Source: UBA1275 sp002323515 (lineage in GTDB: Bacteria > Bacteroidota > Rhodothermia > Balneolales > Balneolaceae). From it: 64,000 bases of DNA. The notes under the pieces were generated by a model. The model saw only the letters and a program-made list of their open reading frames with translations. It made no database searches and had not been told where the DNA came from. Shown piece by piece: positions 8,907 to 17,888 of the stretch. The stretch lies in NCBI GenBank assembly GCA_964007875.1, contig CAXGAH010000013.1:4374-68373 (forward strand), in the 5' to 3' direction. Both the position numbers and the translations under genes were made by a program. The stretch's first letter is position 1; the number at the start of each line of letters is the position of its first letter.

Positions 8907-10496
8907 TTACATGGTGTTTGGATAATACACTGAAGCACTACGGTAGCTTTGTGCTAAGTCTCTTTTCCCAGCTTTATCATAGGCTTGGGCTACATGTAGT
9001 AAGGCAATACGCAGTCGTTCTCTTTCAAGTTCGCTGAATGAACCTGGTGCAGCCACATCAGGGATGGTTAATGGAGTTCCCTCTGCAATATCATCAGGGT
9101 TTTGATTGGTGCTAAAATTTTCCTCAAATAGTAGCACCCAGAGTCGTGGGTTGCCATATATTTCTTTAGCCATATTATAGAGTCCGATTTCACTCCTGAA
9201 ACGTACACTTCTTGTTGTAGAGAGTCCTGATGATGTGGAACTAGACGCTCTCAAGTTTTTCGATGTGTTGGTGTTTGACCTATTGGTACTTTTTGTGGCA
9301 TCAGGAGTAGATTCTGTACGATCAGTAGTATTGGTTTGGATGGGTTGCTCTTGCGTATTACCAGTTAACTTAGTTTGAATTGATTGTTGACTTGAAGTAC
9401 TCATACTATCTGTGGATCCTCGTCCAAAGAGTTGGTCCACTGTAGACCCAATCAAAAATCCACTTACAAAGATCAAAAGGACACCTATTAAACTACTTGA
9501 GATTAATATTTTTTTATCAATGCTAATTGTATCATTCGATGTAGGTTTTATTCGGTCTGATTTTGCACTAATGTTTTTTATGGCTCTTTTGAGTTCATCC
9601 ATTGACCCTATAAAATCTCTAAGTAAATCCTCTTCGACTGGTATATATTTTTTCGGATTAATTGAGCTTTCAATATTGGGAAGGGTACTTTCTTTTGTAA
9701 TTTGTAGAGGTTTAGGATCAATAGCAGAAGCACGGTCTACCGAGGTGATATTATTTGGGAATATATTCTCTTTTTCTTCTTCCTGATTTGGTGCATTTTG
9801 TTCGATAAAGTCATCATCATCAACACGAATATCTAAGGAACCACTCATCATATGTTTCTTCTTTTGCAGAATTAATAATTCTAATTCATCCAATAAAGCG
9901 GTTTTTTCTGAGTTCTCTAATTGCACATCATTTGTTTCAGGGTCATTTGCTGGTGTCATGGAAAGCTTAGGTATTTTAAATTCAACTGTTTTAGCTTTTT
10001 CCTGAGATTTTATTCCGTCTAGATCCTCAGAAAAAGAGTCATTATTTTTTTCCATCTCTTTATTTGTGACTGTGTTTGATTCGGTTGAAATTGGAATTTT
10101 ATTAAGCTCATCTGATATTTGCAAATTGTCACTTGTACTTAAAAGCGTGGTAGTATCTATATTATTTTTTAGTTTGCTATTTAATTCTTCATTTTTTTTG
10201 GTAATACTTTTGTTATTAACCAAATCGGCTAGCCTTTTATATGGAGTAAAGTATATTCGCTTGTGAGCTGGAATAATAATCCTTTCGCCTGTACCTGGTT
10301 GAGTTCCTTCTCGGTCAGCTACCTCTTTAATAGTAAATCGACCAAAGCCAGAAATGGATGATTTACCCTCACTAATCGCCACTTCAGTAACTGTTTCGGA
10401 CAAGGCATGAATAAATAATTTAGCCTCGGTATTACCAATCCCGGCTTTTAGAGCGAATAACTCGATGAATTCACTTCCATTTCTTTTTATACTCAT
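8907..10496 (-). CDS. HU-domain / transmembrane / LysM-like fusion protein
   Basis: 529 residues with an unusual layout. Residues 1-95 form an HU/IHF-type DNA-binding domain (SGFGRFTIKEV, then a beta-arm region with QPGTGERIIIPAH, then IYFTPYKRLADLVN). Residues 100-325 are a long polar, acidic, low-complexity linker. A single hydrophobic helix lies at about 330-350 (ILISSSLIGVLLIFVSGFLIG). Residues 360-430 are Ser/Thr/Asn/Gln-rich. Residues 435-480 look LysM-like (LYNMAKEIYGNPRLWVLLFEEN ending TPLTIP), followed by a short TPR-like helix pair. The expected topology puts HU in the cytoplasm and the LysM-like part in the periplasm. The ATG overlaps the stop of the upstream HU gene (ATGA), so the two are translationally coupled. 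Function is inferred, not known: a possible link between nucleoid and cell wall. Confidence 0.85.
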   Translation of the reverse strand: MSIKRNGSEFIELFALKAGIGNTEAKLFIHALSETVTEVAISEGKSSISGFGRFTIKEVADREGTQPGTGERIIIPAHKRIYFTPYKRLADLVNNKSITKKNEELNSKLKNNIDTTTLLSTSDNLQISDELNKIPISTESNTVTNKEMEKNNDSFSEDLDGIKSQEKAKTVEFKIPKLSMTPANDPETNDVQLENSEKTALLDELELLILQKKKHMMSGSLDIRVDDDDFIEQNAPNQEEEKENIFPNNITSVDRASAIDPKPLQITKESTLPNIESSINPKKYIPVEEDLLRDFIGSMDELKRAIKNISAKSDRIKPTSNDTISIDKKILISSSLIGVLLIFVSGFLIGSTVDQLFGRGSTDSMSTSSQQSIQTKLTGNTQEQPIQTNTTDRTESTPDATKSTNRSNTNTSKNLRASSSTSSGLSTTRSVRFRSEIGLYNMAKEIYGNPRLWVLLFEENFSTNQNPDDIAEGTPLTIPDVAAPGSFSELERERLRIALLHVAQAYDKAGKRDLAQSYRSASVYYPNTM

Positions 10497-10777
10497 AATC
10501 CTGCCCCCTTTAACTCATCCTTAACAGCTTTGGTGGGAGTAAATTGTATGACCACTTTTGGTGGTATATGCATTTTTTTCTTGTAATGCGGATTATAGGC
10601 TACATAGGATGCTCGTTCACGAGTTTCAAATTGCCCTAAGCCAGGAACATGAATGGTATTTTGCTGGTCTAATTCCTCACACATTAGATCGATAAGATGA
10701 GCTAATCTTTCTTCAGTGTTATTTTTTGTGAGTGATAGTTGCGTACTTAGTTCACTGACTAGGCGTGCCTTGTTCAT
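10493..10777 (-). CDS. HU/IHF-family DNA-binding protein
   Basis: A 94-residue small basic protein of the bacterial histone-like HU/IHF family. Visible are the N-terminal helical pair, the turn VPGLGQFETRERASYVAYNPHYKK that corresponds to the GFGTFEVRERAARKGRNPQTG segment of HU, and the closing VIQFTPTKAVKDELKG. HU proteins bind as dimers and bend DNA. The gene is immediately upstream of, and overlaps by four bases with, the HU-membrane-LysM gene. The two could therefore form a heterodimer; that is inference. The Gly of the usual NPQTG arm tip is replaced (NPHYK). Confidence 0.93.
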   Translation of the reverse strand: MNKARLVSELSTQLSLTKNNTEERLAHLIDLMCEELDQQNTIHVPGLGQFETRERASYVAYNPHYKKKMHIPPKVVIQFTPTKAVKDELKGAGL

Positions 10778-10925
10778 AGTAGTGTAAGTTTATTCTCTAT
10801 TCATCGTTTAATGATATTTACGATGATACGACTGTTATACAAGTAGATGACAATACTAGAAGTATACCTTATTTAATTTAAAAATAAAACAAAGCCCATA
10901 AAAAAGGCCATGATATCACCTAAAT

Positions 10926-12713
10926 TCATCGAATCACGGTCATCAATTTAGAAGAAACTTGATTAGCTGTGCGTACCCTATATACATAAGTACCTGCTGA
11001 TAGACTGCGAAGGTTAACGGAGAATTGTTGCAATCCCGCATTAGCGCGACCCCTAAAAACAGTCAAGATATGGCGACCTAATAGATCAAATACATCGATG
11101 CTCAGGTCGGATCTGCTCGGAACCAGGAGTTCGATTGTAGTTCGATAAGAGGCGGGATTGGGATAGTTTTGCTGAACTATAATATCCTCTCCCAGTGTAT
11201 AGTCACTAAGCACAAGTTCAAAATATCCATTTACCTGATCGTTGGTATTGGTTACGATGATCCCAAGTTTTTGTACATCTTCCCAGTTACTTGTGAGTTG
11301 GTATTCAGTCCATGAACCAACGGTCGATTGGCTATTAATTGATTGATATAAGGAAGTTCCATTATTTAGATAGGTAAGTACACCGACGGTTATAGCCGCA
11401 TCATCAACCATGGAATGAATGCGAACAAAACTCCCTGGAACATCATAAACAATGACTTCGTAATATCGGCTAGACATTCGGCTTAAATCACCGGTAATTT
11501 TCCCTTCTACTTGAGAATCTAATACGGGATCAGGTACTGATGAGCCCAAATCAATTGCAAACTCGGTTAAGGTTTTGGTAATAAAAGGATCAGGATAAAA
11601 GGCACTTTCTTCGAAACCAAATGAGGGATATATGGAGTTATGTCCTGAGGCATAGTGGAATGCATAAGCCTGCAATAAGGTGGGTTTCCATGATCTATTT
11701 TTTGTTTCTAGGACTTGTTGCGCGGCCTGTAGGAAAGTAATCTGTGGGTCCTCAGCAATTAATTCCCAAGAAAAAGGCCAGAAATCAGCACCAATTGTTT
11801 CATGGAAATAAAGAGCAAAAGTAACGTCTTCATAGGAACCTGGAATCAGGCTACTATGCGCCTGTGTAAAAAGATCAGTTGAAAAATCATCGATGTAGTT
11901 GTAATAATCATTGACATTATCATAAACCACTTCCTCCATGAGCGTTGCGTCCATTTCGGCCCATTGGTCTGTTTCACCCTGCCAATTATTTTGTATGTAT
12001 TGAATAGCATGCTTGAATTCATGGGCAATAGTGACCTGAAGGGCTCCTTTCGCCTGATCTTCTGGATGATCGTTTGGTGGAAATCCAGCAAAGTCATTCT
12101 CGCTGTAAATACAAGTACTGGTCGAATTAGCTCCGCAGGCAAAAATACCGCTTTTCGATGTGTTTGTAAGTCCATAAGCCCCATAGGAGGATAAATCTTT
12201 TAGGTAGATATCGTAGCTAGTTCCAGCAGGGATTGGATCGGGATATCCCAGTTCATTGATTTGGAGTTTATAGGAGGAGTCTGCAGCTTCAGCCGCCCAC
12301 TCTACAAAGTCAGGAATTTCGTCTTCATTGGCATCTACATTGGGCACGGCATCTATTCCATTAGTAACATAATGAATGGTAAATTTCCCAGATTCAGAGA
12401 GGTATTGTTGACGCTCATTTAGGAGTTTTGAGGTAGTCATTAGGGTTGGTCCTTGATCAAATAGATGGCCAAAGTGTTCCATGGCTAATAAATCGTCTTT
12501 AAGAAAAGGGGTCAGACATTTGGTGAACGCCTCCGTTGGACCTACTGTAGATGATAAGGTGACGTTAGAGGATTCGATGGATGAGACAGATTCTGTCATA
12601 GTCTGGGCAGCGATGGGTACACTAAGCCCAACAAATCCTAGACAAATGAATCCTATAAGATAAACAAGGGAAAGCGGACAAATAAAAAAAGTGTGGGTCT
12701 TTCTGTATCCCAA
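10926..12713 (-). CDS. MXAN_6640-type secreted metalloprotease with T9SS sorting domain
   Basis: 595 residues. The start is a TTG at 12713; no in-frame ATG lies before the signal peptide, whose hydrophobic core ends IAAQT. The central part has the DANEDEIPDFVEWAAEA segment typical of the MXAN_6640 putative metalloprotease family and a zinc-binding HExxH as AHEFKHAIQY. The last 80 or so residues are a type IX secretion C-terminal domain: NYPNPAS, then FDLLGRH, then LSAGTYVYRV and a basic end. The protein is expected to be exported across the outer membrane by T9SS. Its substrate is unknown. It is transcribed away from trhO. Confidence 0.9.
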   Translation of the reverse strand: MGYRKTHTFFICPLSLVYLIGFICLGFVGLSVPIAAQTMTESVSSIESSNVTLSSTVGPTEAFTKCLTPFLKDDLLAMEHFGHLFDQGPTLMTTSKLLNERQQYLSESGKFTIHYVTNGIDAVPNVDANEDEIPDFVEWAAEAADSSYKLQINELGYPDPIPAGTSYDIYLKDLSSYGAYGLTNTSKSGIFACGANSTSTCIYSENDFAGFPPNDHPEDQAKGALQVTIAHEFKHAIQYIQNNWQGETDQWAEMDATLMEEVVYDNVNDYYNYIDDFSTDLFTQAHSSLIPGSYEDVTFALYFHETIGADFWPFSWELIAEDPQITFLQAAQQVLETKNRSWKPTLLQAYAFHYASGHNSIYPSFGFEESAFYPDPFITKTLTEFAIDLGSSVPDPVLDSQVEGKITGDLSRMSSRYYEVIVYDVPGSFVRIHSMVDDAAITVGVLTYLNNGTSLYQSINSQSTVGSWTEYQLTSNWEDVQKLGIIVTNTNDQVNGYFELVLSDYTLGEDIIVQQNYPNPASYRTTIELLVPSRSDLSIDVFDLLGRHILTVFRGRANAGLQQFSVNLRSLSAGTYVYRVRTANQVSSKLMTVIR

Positions 12714-12779
12714 GGTGGTACTTACTTCTAAATTATGGTTATCTTTATATCTATAAAGGAATTATCTAAGTTACAAACT

Positions 12780-13772
12780 ATGTATGAAGTTATACTTTAT
12801 TACCATTTTCATGAAATTGTGTCGCCCGAAGAGTTTTGCAATGCACACAAAGCTAAATGTAAAAAATTAGGCCTTAAAGGTCGTATTTATATTTCAGAAG
12901 AAGGCCTTAATGGTACCGCCTCCGGGAGCTCCGAACAAATAGAAGCATATAAACAGTATGTATGGGCTCTACCTGGTTTTGATCAAACGGAATTTAAGCA
13001 GGAGTCCTATGACGAGGTACCATTTGCAAAGTTGATTTGTAAAGTGAGAAAGGAAATCGTCTCCTTACATGTCGATGGGGTGGACCTTAAAGAGGGAGGG
13101 TGGCATCTAAAACCACATGAATGGCGAGCAGTTATAGAATCCGATGAAGAGCATGTAATCATAGATGTGCGGAACAACTACGAATCTAAAGTAGGTCATT
13201 TTAAAGGGGCAATAAAACCCGATGTCAAAAACTTTTATGAATTTCCAGATTGGTTAAAAACAGCGGACATACCAAAGGATAAAAAAGTACTTATGTATTG
13301 TACGGGGGGTATTCGCTGTGAGAAGTTTTCGGTACTTATGAAAAAAGAAGGCTGGGAGGATGTGAACCAGTTGCATGGTGGAATTTTAAACTATGCGTAC
13401 AAAGAAGGAGGAGAACATTTCAAAGGGAAGTGTTTTGTCTTTGATGATCGACTTGTAGTGCCGGTCAATCCTAATGATTTAGCGCCGATTGCCCATTGTG
13501 AAATTACGGGGAAACCAGCCGATAGTTATGTTAATTGTGCTAATATGGAGTGCAATAAGTTGTTTATTTGTACGGAAGAGGGAGCACAATTGATGGAGGG
13601 TTGCTGTAGTGAGGAATGTAAAAAAAGTGAATATCGAAGGCCGTTTGATCTAGGTCAAGCTTTCCAACCCTTTAAAAAGTGGTATAATTACTTCGACGAA
13701 GATTTTAAAGAACGGAATAAAGTCTGGGCCAAAAAAGCGGAAGCCGAAGAACCTAACGGCTGCCTGTCTTGA
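12780..13772 (+). CDS. trhO: tRNA uridine(34) hydroxylase TrhO (rhodanese family, YbfQ-like)
   Basis: 330 residues. TrhO makes 5-hydroxyuridine at the wobble position 34 of tRNA. The rhodanese-type domain has the active-site loop MYCTGGIRCEKFS with its catalytic cysteine, preceded by VIIDVRNNYESKVGHFKGA. A cysteine-rich C-terminal part (HCEITGKP, NCANMECNKLF, GCCSEECKKS) matches the family. I chose the ATG at 12780 because the product then begins a few residues before the VILYYHF strand, as in Bacillus YbfQ. An upstream ATG at 12735 is in frame and would add 15 residues. It is divergent from the metalloprotease. Confidence 0.93.
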   Translation: MYEVILYYHFHEIVSPEEFCNAHKAKCKKLGLKGRIYISEEGLNGTASGSSEQIEAYKQYVWALPGFDQTEFKQESYDEVPFAKLICKVRKEIVSLHVDGVDLKEGGWHLKPHEWRAVIESDEEHVIIDVRNNYESKVGHFKGAIKPDVKNFYEFPDWLKTADIPKDKKVLMYCTGGIRCEKFSVLMKKEGWEDVNQLHGGILNYAYKEGGEHFKGKCFVFDDRLVVPVNPNDLAPIAHCEITGKPADSYVNCANMECNKLFICTEEGAQLMEGCCSEECKKSEYRRPFDLGQAFQPFKKWYNYFDEDFKERNKVWAKKAEAEEPNGCLS

Positions 13773-13835
13773 TTAATCTAAACTCCTACTAAGATAGTCT
13801 AAGCGAGTATGAATAAGCCCAGGTTCGCATAAGAC

Positions 13836-14712
13836 ATGACCTTGTCGCGTAAGATACGATTGATTTCATCCTACCCCTATACTCATCAAACAGTGGTTCG
13901 AAGCGATGGGCATGGTAAAGAACTCCACCACTATTTAGTTGAGCGCTTTCCCCATGTAGGAGAAAAAGTATCGCTATATAGAGAATATGAGGGCCTAATT
14001 CATGTTTTGAGGGATGGAAAACCCATAGTGGCCCTCAAATTGAATGAAGCAGGCTTATTGGCTGGTGATACTATTGTTCATCATGTACCTAAAATGATAG
14101 AGCCTAACGTTTCTGATGAGGTCATGATATTGGAGGAATTACCTGATATAGTGGCGGTATTTAAGTCCGCAACTATGCCCATGCATGCAGGAGATCGATA
14201 CTATAAAAATAGCCTGCATTATATTTTACAAGAAAAAGGCTATGAGGGATTGCGAATTGTACACATGCTCGATGCGGTAACCTCGGGTCTTGTTGTTATC
14301 GCAAAAAATAAAGAAATGGCACGTGAACGTACCAAAGCTTTTGAAAAGTCCAGGGTAAAAAAACCTATTGGGTGCGGGTTCAAGGAAGTCCTAATGAAAA
14401 AGGAGAATACCTTATCAACGCTCCTATCCGAAGAAAGGATTTGTATATGAATGTGGGGATGGTTTAGATGGACCAGAATCTTTGATTCAATGCCGTCCAA
14501 TTACTGGAAGAATCCATCAAATCCTCCTGCATCTATCCTATTGGGGGCATCCAATTTATAATGATCCCATTTACGGCCCAAACGGAGATAACTCAGATGT
14601 TCGCTTGCAAAATCAAGGCATAGCTCTTGTAAGTAAGAGCCTAGAATTTCCAACTCTTGGACTTAGTTTTAGTCTTCCTGATCAGTTGGTTTTAGATACG
14701 CTTCGGCAATAG
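13836..14712 (+). pseudogene. RluA-family pseudouridine synthase, RPUSD2/RIB2-like, frameshifted and mutated
   Basis: Three reading frames together spell one RluA-type protein. Frame one (13836 to about 14356) gives the N-terminus through VHMLDAVTSGLVVIAKN. At the run of seven A at 14357-14363 the coding moves to a second frame reading KTYWVRVQGSPNEKG and INAPIRRKD, stopping near 14468. A third frame, open before 14461, then reads DGLDGPESLIQCRPITGR and continues to 14712. One missing A explains the first break; a deletion of some tens of bases near 14450-14465 best explains the second. Two normally invariant positions are also changed: HRLD is HMLD and TGRTHQIR is TGRIHQIL. The active-site Asp remains. 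Sequencing error could make the frameshifts but not the substitutions. The end overlaps the convergent hydrolase gene by 44 bases. Confidence 0.82.
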
Positions 14713-15571
14713 CAACGAATTGTTTAGGTTTATCCAAAAAAGCATAATGCCCACATCCGTCCATTACAACTAAAGCAGCCTCACTTAGTCCCTTTTTCAT
14801 TCTTTGCGCTTGATATAGAGGCGTAGCATCATCCTTTTCGCCCCACAATAATAGTACGGAATGGGAAATTTTTGGAAGAGTAAGTTCTAAATATTCTGTC
14901 ACCGAATGAACAAAGGTTTCACGCATAATACCGGATAAGACAGCATACTCACTAGAACCTAGGGATTTCCAGGTTGATGTTGCCCGAAGCCAATCTAGAC
15001 CTCGAGATTTGAAGGGCTCTGGGAGTAGATTAAAGGGCGCTTTAAGAATTTTAGCTACATATTTTTTAGCATAAAAACTCGCACTGCGTCGAGGCTTCAT
15101 CCCGGCACCACCTGTAATTAATACGTTTTGAACATGCTCCTTGGACCACGGCCGAGTGAGTAATTTCAATGTAATACGCCCACCAAAAGAATGGGCTAAA
15201 ATATCGAATTTTAGAAGCCCTATATGTTTCACCCAGGCTTGAATACTATCGGTATAATCATCAATTTTCCAAGCCAAAGGGGGCTCAGACGATTCCCCAA
15301 ATCCAGCCAAATCTATCACATAACAATCATGATGAAAAGCTAACATCCGACCAAGAGGTTGCATTATTTTTTTACTTGCACCCCATCCATGTAGAATGAT
15401 GAGCGGACGCGATGAGCCGTTAGATAAATCAGCAGTTGAATTATGCGATCGATCACTATTTGAACCAGTGGAATCATCCATGCTTATACGTTCCCAAGCC
15501 AAGATGGTTCCATTATAATCAAAGCGATGGGCTTCTATGGTAGGGTTATCCCTAGTAGTGGATATTGACAT
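14669..15571 (-). CDS. Alpha/beta-fold hydrolase
   Basis: A 300-residue alpha/beta hydrolase. The oxyanion-hole segment is ILHGWGASKK, the nucleophile elbow LAHSFGGRIT, the acid is probably the Asp in LLWGEKDDATPL, and the catalytic His is in DGCGHYAFLDKP. The first 40 or so residues are polar with Ser/Asn/Asp repeats and may be disordered. No signal peptide is seen, so it is likely cytosolic. Substrate is unknown; such proteins include esterases, epoxide hydrolases and haloperoxidase-like enzymes. Its 3' end overlaps the RluA pseudogene on the opposite strand. Confidence 0.87.
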   Translation of the reverse strand: MSISTTRDNPTIEAHRFDYNGTILAWERISMDDSTGSNSDRSHNSTADLSNGSSRPLIILHGWGASKKIMQPLGRMLAFHHDCYVIDLAGFGESSEPPLAWKIDDYTDSIQAWVKHIGLLKFDILAHSFGGRITLKLLTRPWSKEHVQNVLITGGAGMKPRRSASFYAKKYVAKILKAPFNLLPEPFKSRGLDWLRATSTWKSLGSSEYAVLSGIMRETFVHSVTEYLELTLPKISHSVLLLWGEKDDATPLYQAQRMKKGLSEAALVVMDGCGHYAFLDKPKQFVAIAEAYLKPTDQED

Positions 15572-15716
15572 GATTAAATATAGTGCTAGTTGGATAAAAA
15601 ATTAAGCCCCAAAAAAACAAAGGCTACCCAAAATATTTTGTAAGTATACAAAACAAGGGAGCTCTTACTATACAGAAGTTTTGAGTTATTCCACCATTAG
15701 ATAAGAAAGGATTCGT

Positions 15717-16208
15717 ATGCACATCAACCGGATTTTGTTTTATTGGAGTAAGTATTTGGGAGCCGATCCAAAAGAAATCACACTCATCAGCAGCCTATTA
15801 GCAACAGTAAGTGTAGTTGGTTTTTTTCAGATTGTGAGCCTGCGAGCTACATCAACAACTACCCCTTCGTATGATCAATAGTACTACGAATTTGTAGAAA
15901 GATCTTAGGCTTTTGAGCAGTCATATGAAAAAGTAGTAGGGTCCATGTCTGATTCACTGTTATCAAGGTCTAATACACTACGATCAGATTCAGGAGATAC
16001 CCTTACATTAAATATGAATACAGCCATGCTTAAAGAATGGGTCCAACTCCCCGGAATTGGTGAGGTTTATGTCCAAAGAATACTCAAATATAGAGGTATA
16101 TATGAAGATTTTACCCGTTTAGAGGAATTAATGGAAGTGAAAGGCAATAGTCAAAAACGATGGGAAAAATTAAAAATACACCTATACATTGAATCTGCTA
16201 TGGAATGA
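15717..16208 (+). pseudogene. ComEA-like membrane-anchored helix-hairpin-helix gene with two in-frame TAG codons
   Basis: From an ATG at 15717 one frame reads through TAG at 15879 and TAG at 15906 to a TGA at 16206. Before the first TAG lie 54 residues with a membrane helix (about residues 22-42, SLLATVSVVGFFQIVSL). Between and after the stops the frame stays protein-like (YYEFVERS, then AFEQSYEKVVGS). The C-terminal part carries HhH motifs: LKEWVQLPGIGEVYVQRILKYRG, then a second weaker one (VKGNSQKRW). The whole resembles a ComEA-type anchored HhH protein broken by two nonsense changes. The ATG at 15945 could still give an 87-residue unanchored HhH protein. TAG is used as an ordinary stop elsewhere here (mnmE), so recoding is less likely. 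Confidence 0.72.
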
Positions 16209-16306
16209 TTAGACATGCTATTGAATTTAAATTATTAGACTGCATAGCCTTCTAGGGTTTTAGTATATTCTATGAGCACAATAATCATTCATGAATCCGC
16301 TGTATT

Positions 16307-17884
16307 ATGCCAAGTATATTATGGGCAGATGATGAGATAGATCAACTGCAATCCAACATACTTTTCCTACAAAGAAAAGGCTTTGAAGTCATAGCGGTGA
16401 CCAACGGGAGAGACGCTGTAGCAATAATGGATGAGCAGCTGTTTGATGTGGTTTTTTTAGACGAACAAATGCCAGGGATGGGGGGATTGCAAGCTTTGGA
16501 ACAAATTAAATCCAAATTCCCATTGGTTCCTGTAGTCATGATCACGAAAAGTGAAGAGGAATCAATTATGGAAGAGGCCATAGGAGCTAAGATATCTGAT
16601 TATCTTATCAAACCGGTAAATCCATCACAGATACTTCTAACCGTTAAAAAATTATTGGACAGAGGTCGTTTAGAAAACGAAAAATCGGCCCAAAGTTACT
16701 TGCGTTCCTTCCCCGAAATGGATGCCTTACTCCATCATCGTACTACCTGGCAAAGCTGGATTGAGGTATATAAAAAGCTAACCCAGTGGCAAATGGATTT
16801 AGGCCAAAGAGATGAAGCCTTAAAACAGGTGTTGGACGATCAATTTCAATCGGCCAATCGGGAGTTTGGTAAAATGGTGGAGCAAAACTACGAGCAATGG
16901 ATAAAAAAGTACGAACTAGTAGACGCCTTTGACCGGAATCAAGAAGAAACTGAATCCCCTCTATTGTCGCCAGGGATACTATCTACCTACGTAGAACCCT
17001 TGATTAAGCAAGGAAAGCATGTCATGTTCTTTGTTATAGACTGTATGCGATATGATCAATGGTTAGTTTTTGAGCGATATTTGAACCAATATTATGATAT
17101 TCAAACCGAATTTTATCTCTCGCTATTACCTACCGCAACCCCCTATTCTCGAAATGCTATATTTTCCGGCTTGACCCCTTTACAAATTTCAAAACAATAT
17201 CCAGCATTATGGGAGCAGGGTCAAGATGAAAAATCTTGGAATAGACACGAATATGAGCTACTCAATTCTTTTGTTTCAAGAAGAGGGCTTGGGATTAAAA
17301 CGAAATATGAGAAAATACTTAATGCACAAGAAGGGCGTCAAGTAGCCCAAAAAATAAAAAGTTATGCCCAAAGTCCACTCTCCGCTTTTGTATTTAATTT
17401 TGTAGATACCTTAGTCCACTCTCGTTCAGATTCCGATGTTATTAAAGAGTTAGCACCCGATGAAGCAGGATTTAGAGCTATCACAGAAGCATGGTTTCAG
17501 CATTCGTCCCTGTTTCAGATGTTCAAAGAATTGTCGGACGAGGGGGTCCATCTTATAATTACAACCGATCATGGTTCAGTACGAGCCCTGCGGGACACCA
17601 AAGTGTTCGGTGACAAGGAAACTGCAACGGGTTTGAGATATAAGTATGGGCGAAATTTAAATGCTGAACAAAAAGATTCAGTCATTGTGTTCAAAGAAGC
17701 TCAAGCATTTGGCTTACCTGAATATGCTAACGTTAAAGACTATCTGATAGCAAAAGAAAATTATTATTTTGTCTATCCTACTAACTACCATAAATATCAA
17801 AACCGCTACAAGGACACCTTTCAACATGGGGGTGCTTCTATGGAAGAAATGATATTACCTGTGGCATTATTAGAACCTAAATGA
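16307..17884 (+). CDS. porX: PorX-like response regulator with PglZ domain
   Basis: 525 residues. Residues 1-120 form a CheY-like receiver: acidic pair ADDE at 7-10, phospho-acceptor Asp52 in VVFLDEQMPG, and the conserved Lys in YLIKPVNP. A helical linker follows, then a PglZ/alkaline-phosphatase-fold domain with FFVIDCMRYDQW, ATPYSRNAIFSG, ITTDHGSVR and a closing QHGGASMEEMILPV that supply metal-site residues. PorX is the response regulator of the PorXY system that controls type IX secretion in Bacteroidota and has phosphodiesterase activity on nucleotide substrates. The partner kinase PorY is not in the window. tsaE follows after four bases, an arrangement known for porX in this phylum. Confidence 0.92.
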   Translation: MPSILWADDEIDQLQSNILFLQRKGFEVIAVTNGRDAVAIMDEQLFDVVFLDEQMPGMGGLQALEQIKSKFPLVPVVMITKSEEESIMEEAIGAKISDYLIKPVNPSQILLTVKKLLDRGRLENEKSAQSYLRSFPEMDALLHHRTTWQSWIEVYKKLTQWQMDLGQRDEALKQVLDDQFQSANREFGKMVEQNYEQWIKKYELVDAFDRNQEETESPLLSPGILSTYVEPLIKQGKHVMFFVIDCMRYDQWLVFERYLNQYYDIQTEFYLSLLPTATPYSRNAIFSGLTPLQISKQYPALWEQGQDEKSWNRHEYELLNSFVSRRGLGIKTKYEKILNAQEGRQVAQKIKSYAQSPLSAFVFNFVDTLVHSRSDSDVIKELAPDEAGFRAITEAWFQHSSLFQMFKELSDEGVHLIITTDHGSVRALRDTKVFGDKETATGLRYKYGRNLNAEQKDSVIVFKEAQAFGLPEYANVKDYLIAKENYYFVYPTNYHKYQNRYKDTFQHGGASMEEMILPVALLEPK

Positions 17885-17888
17885 AAAG

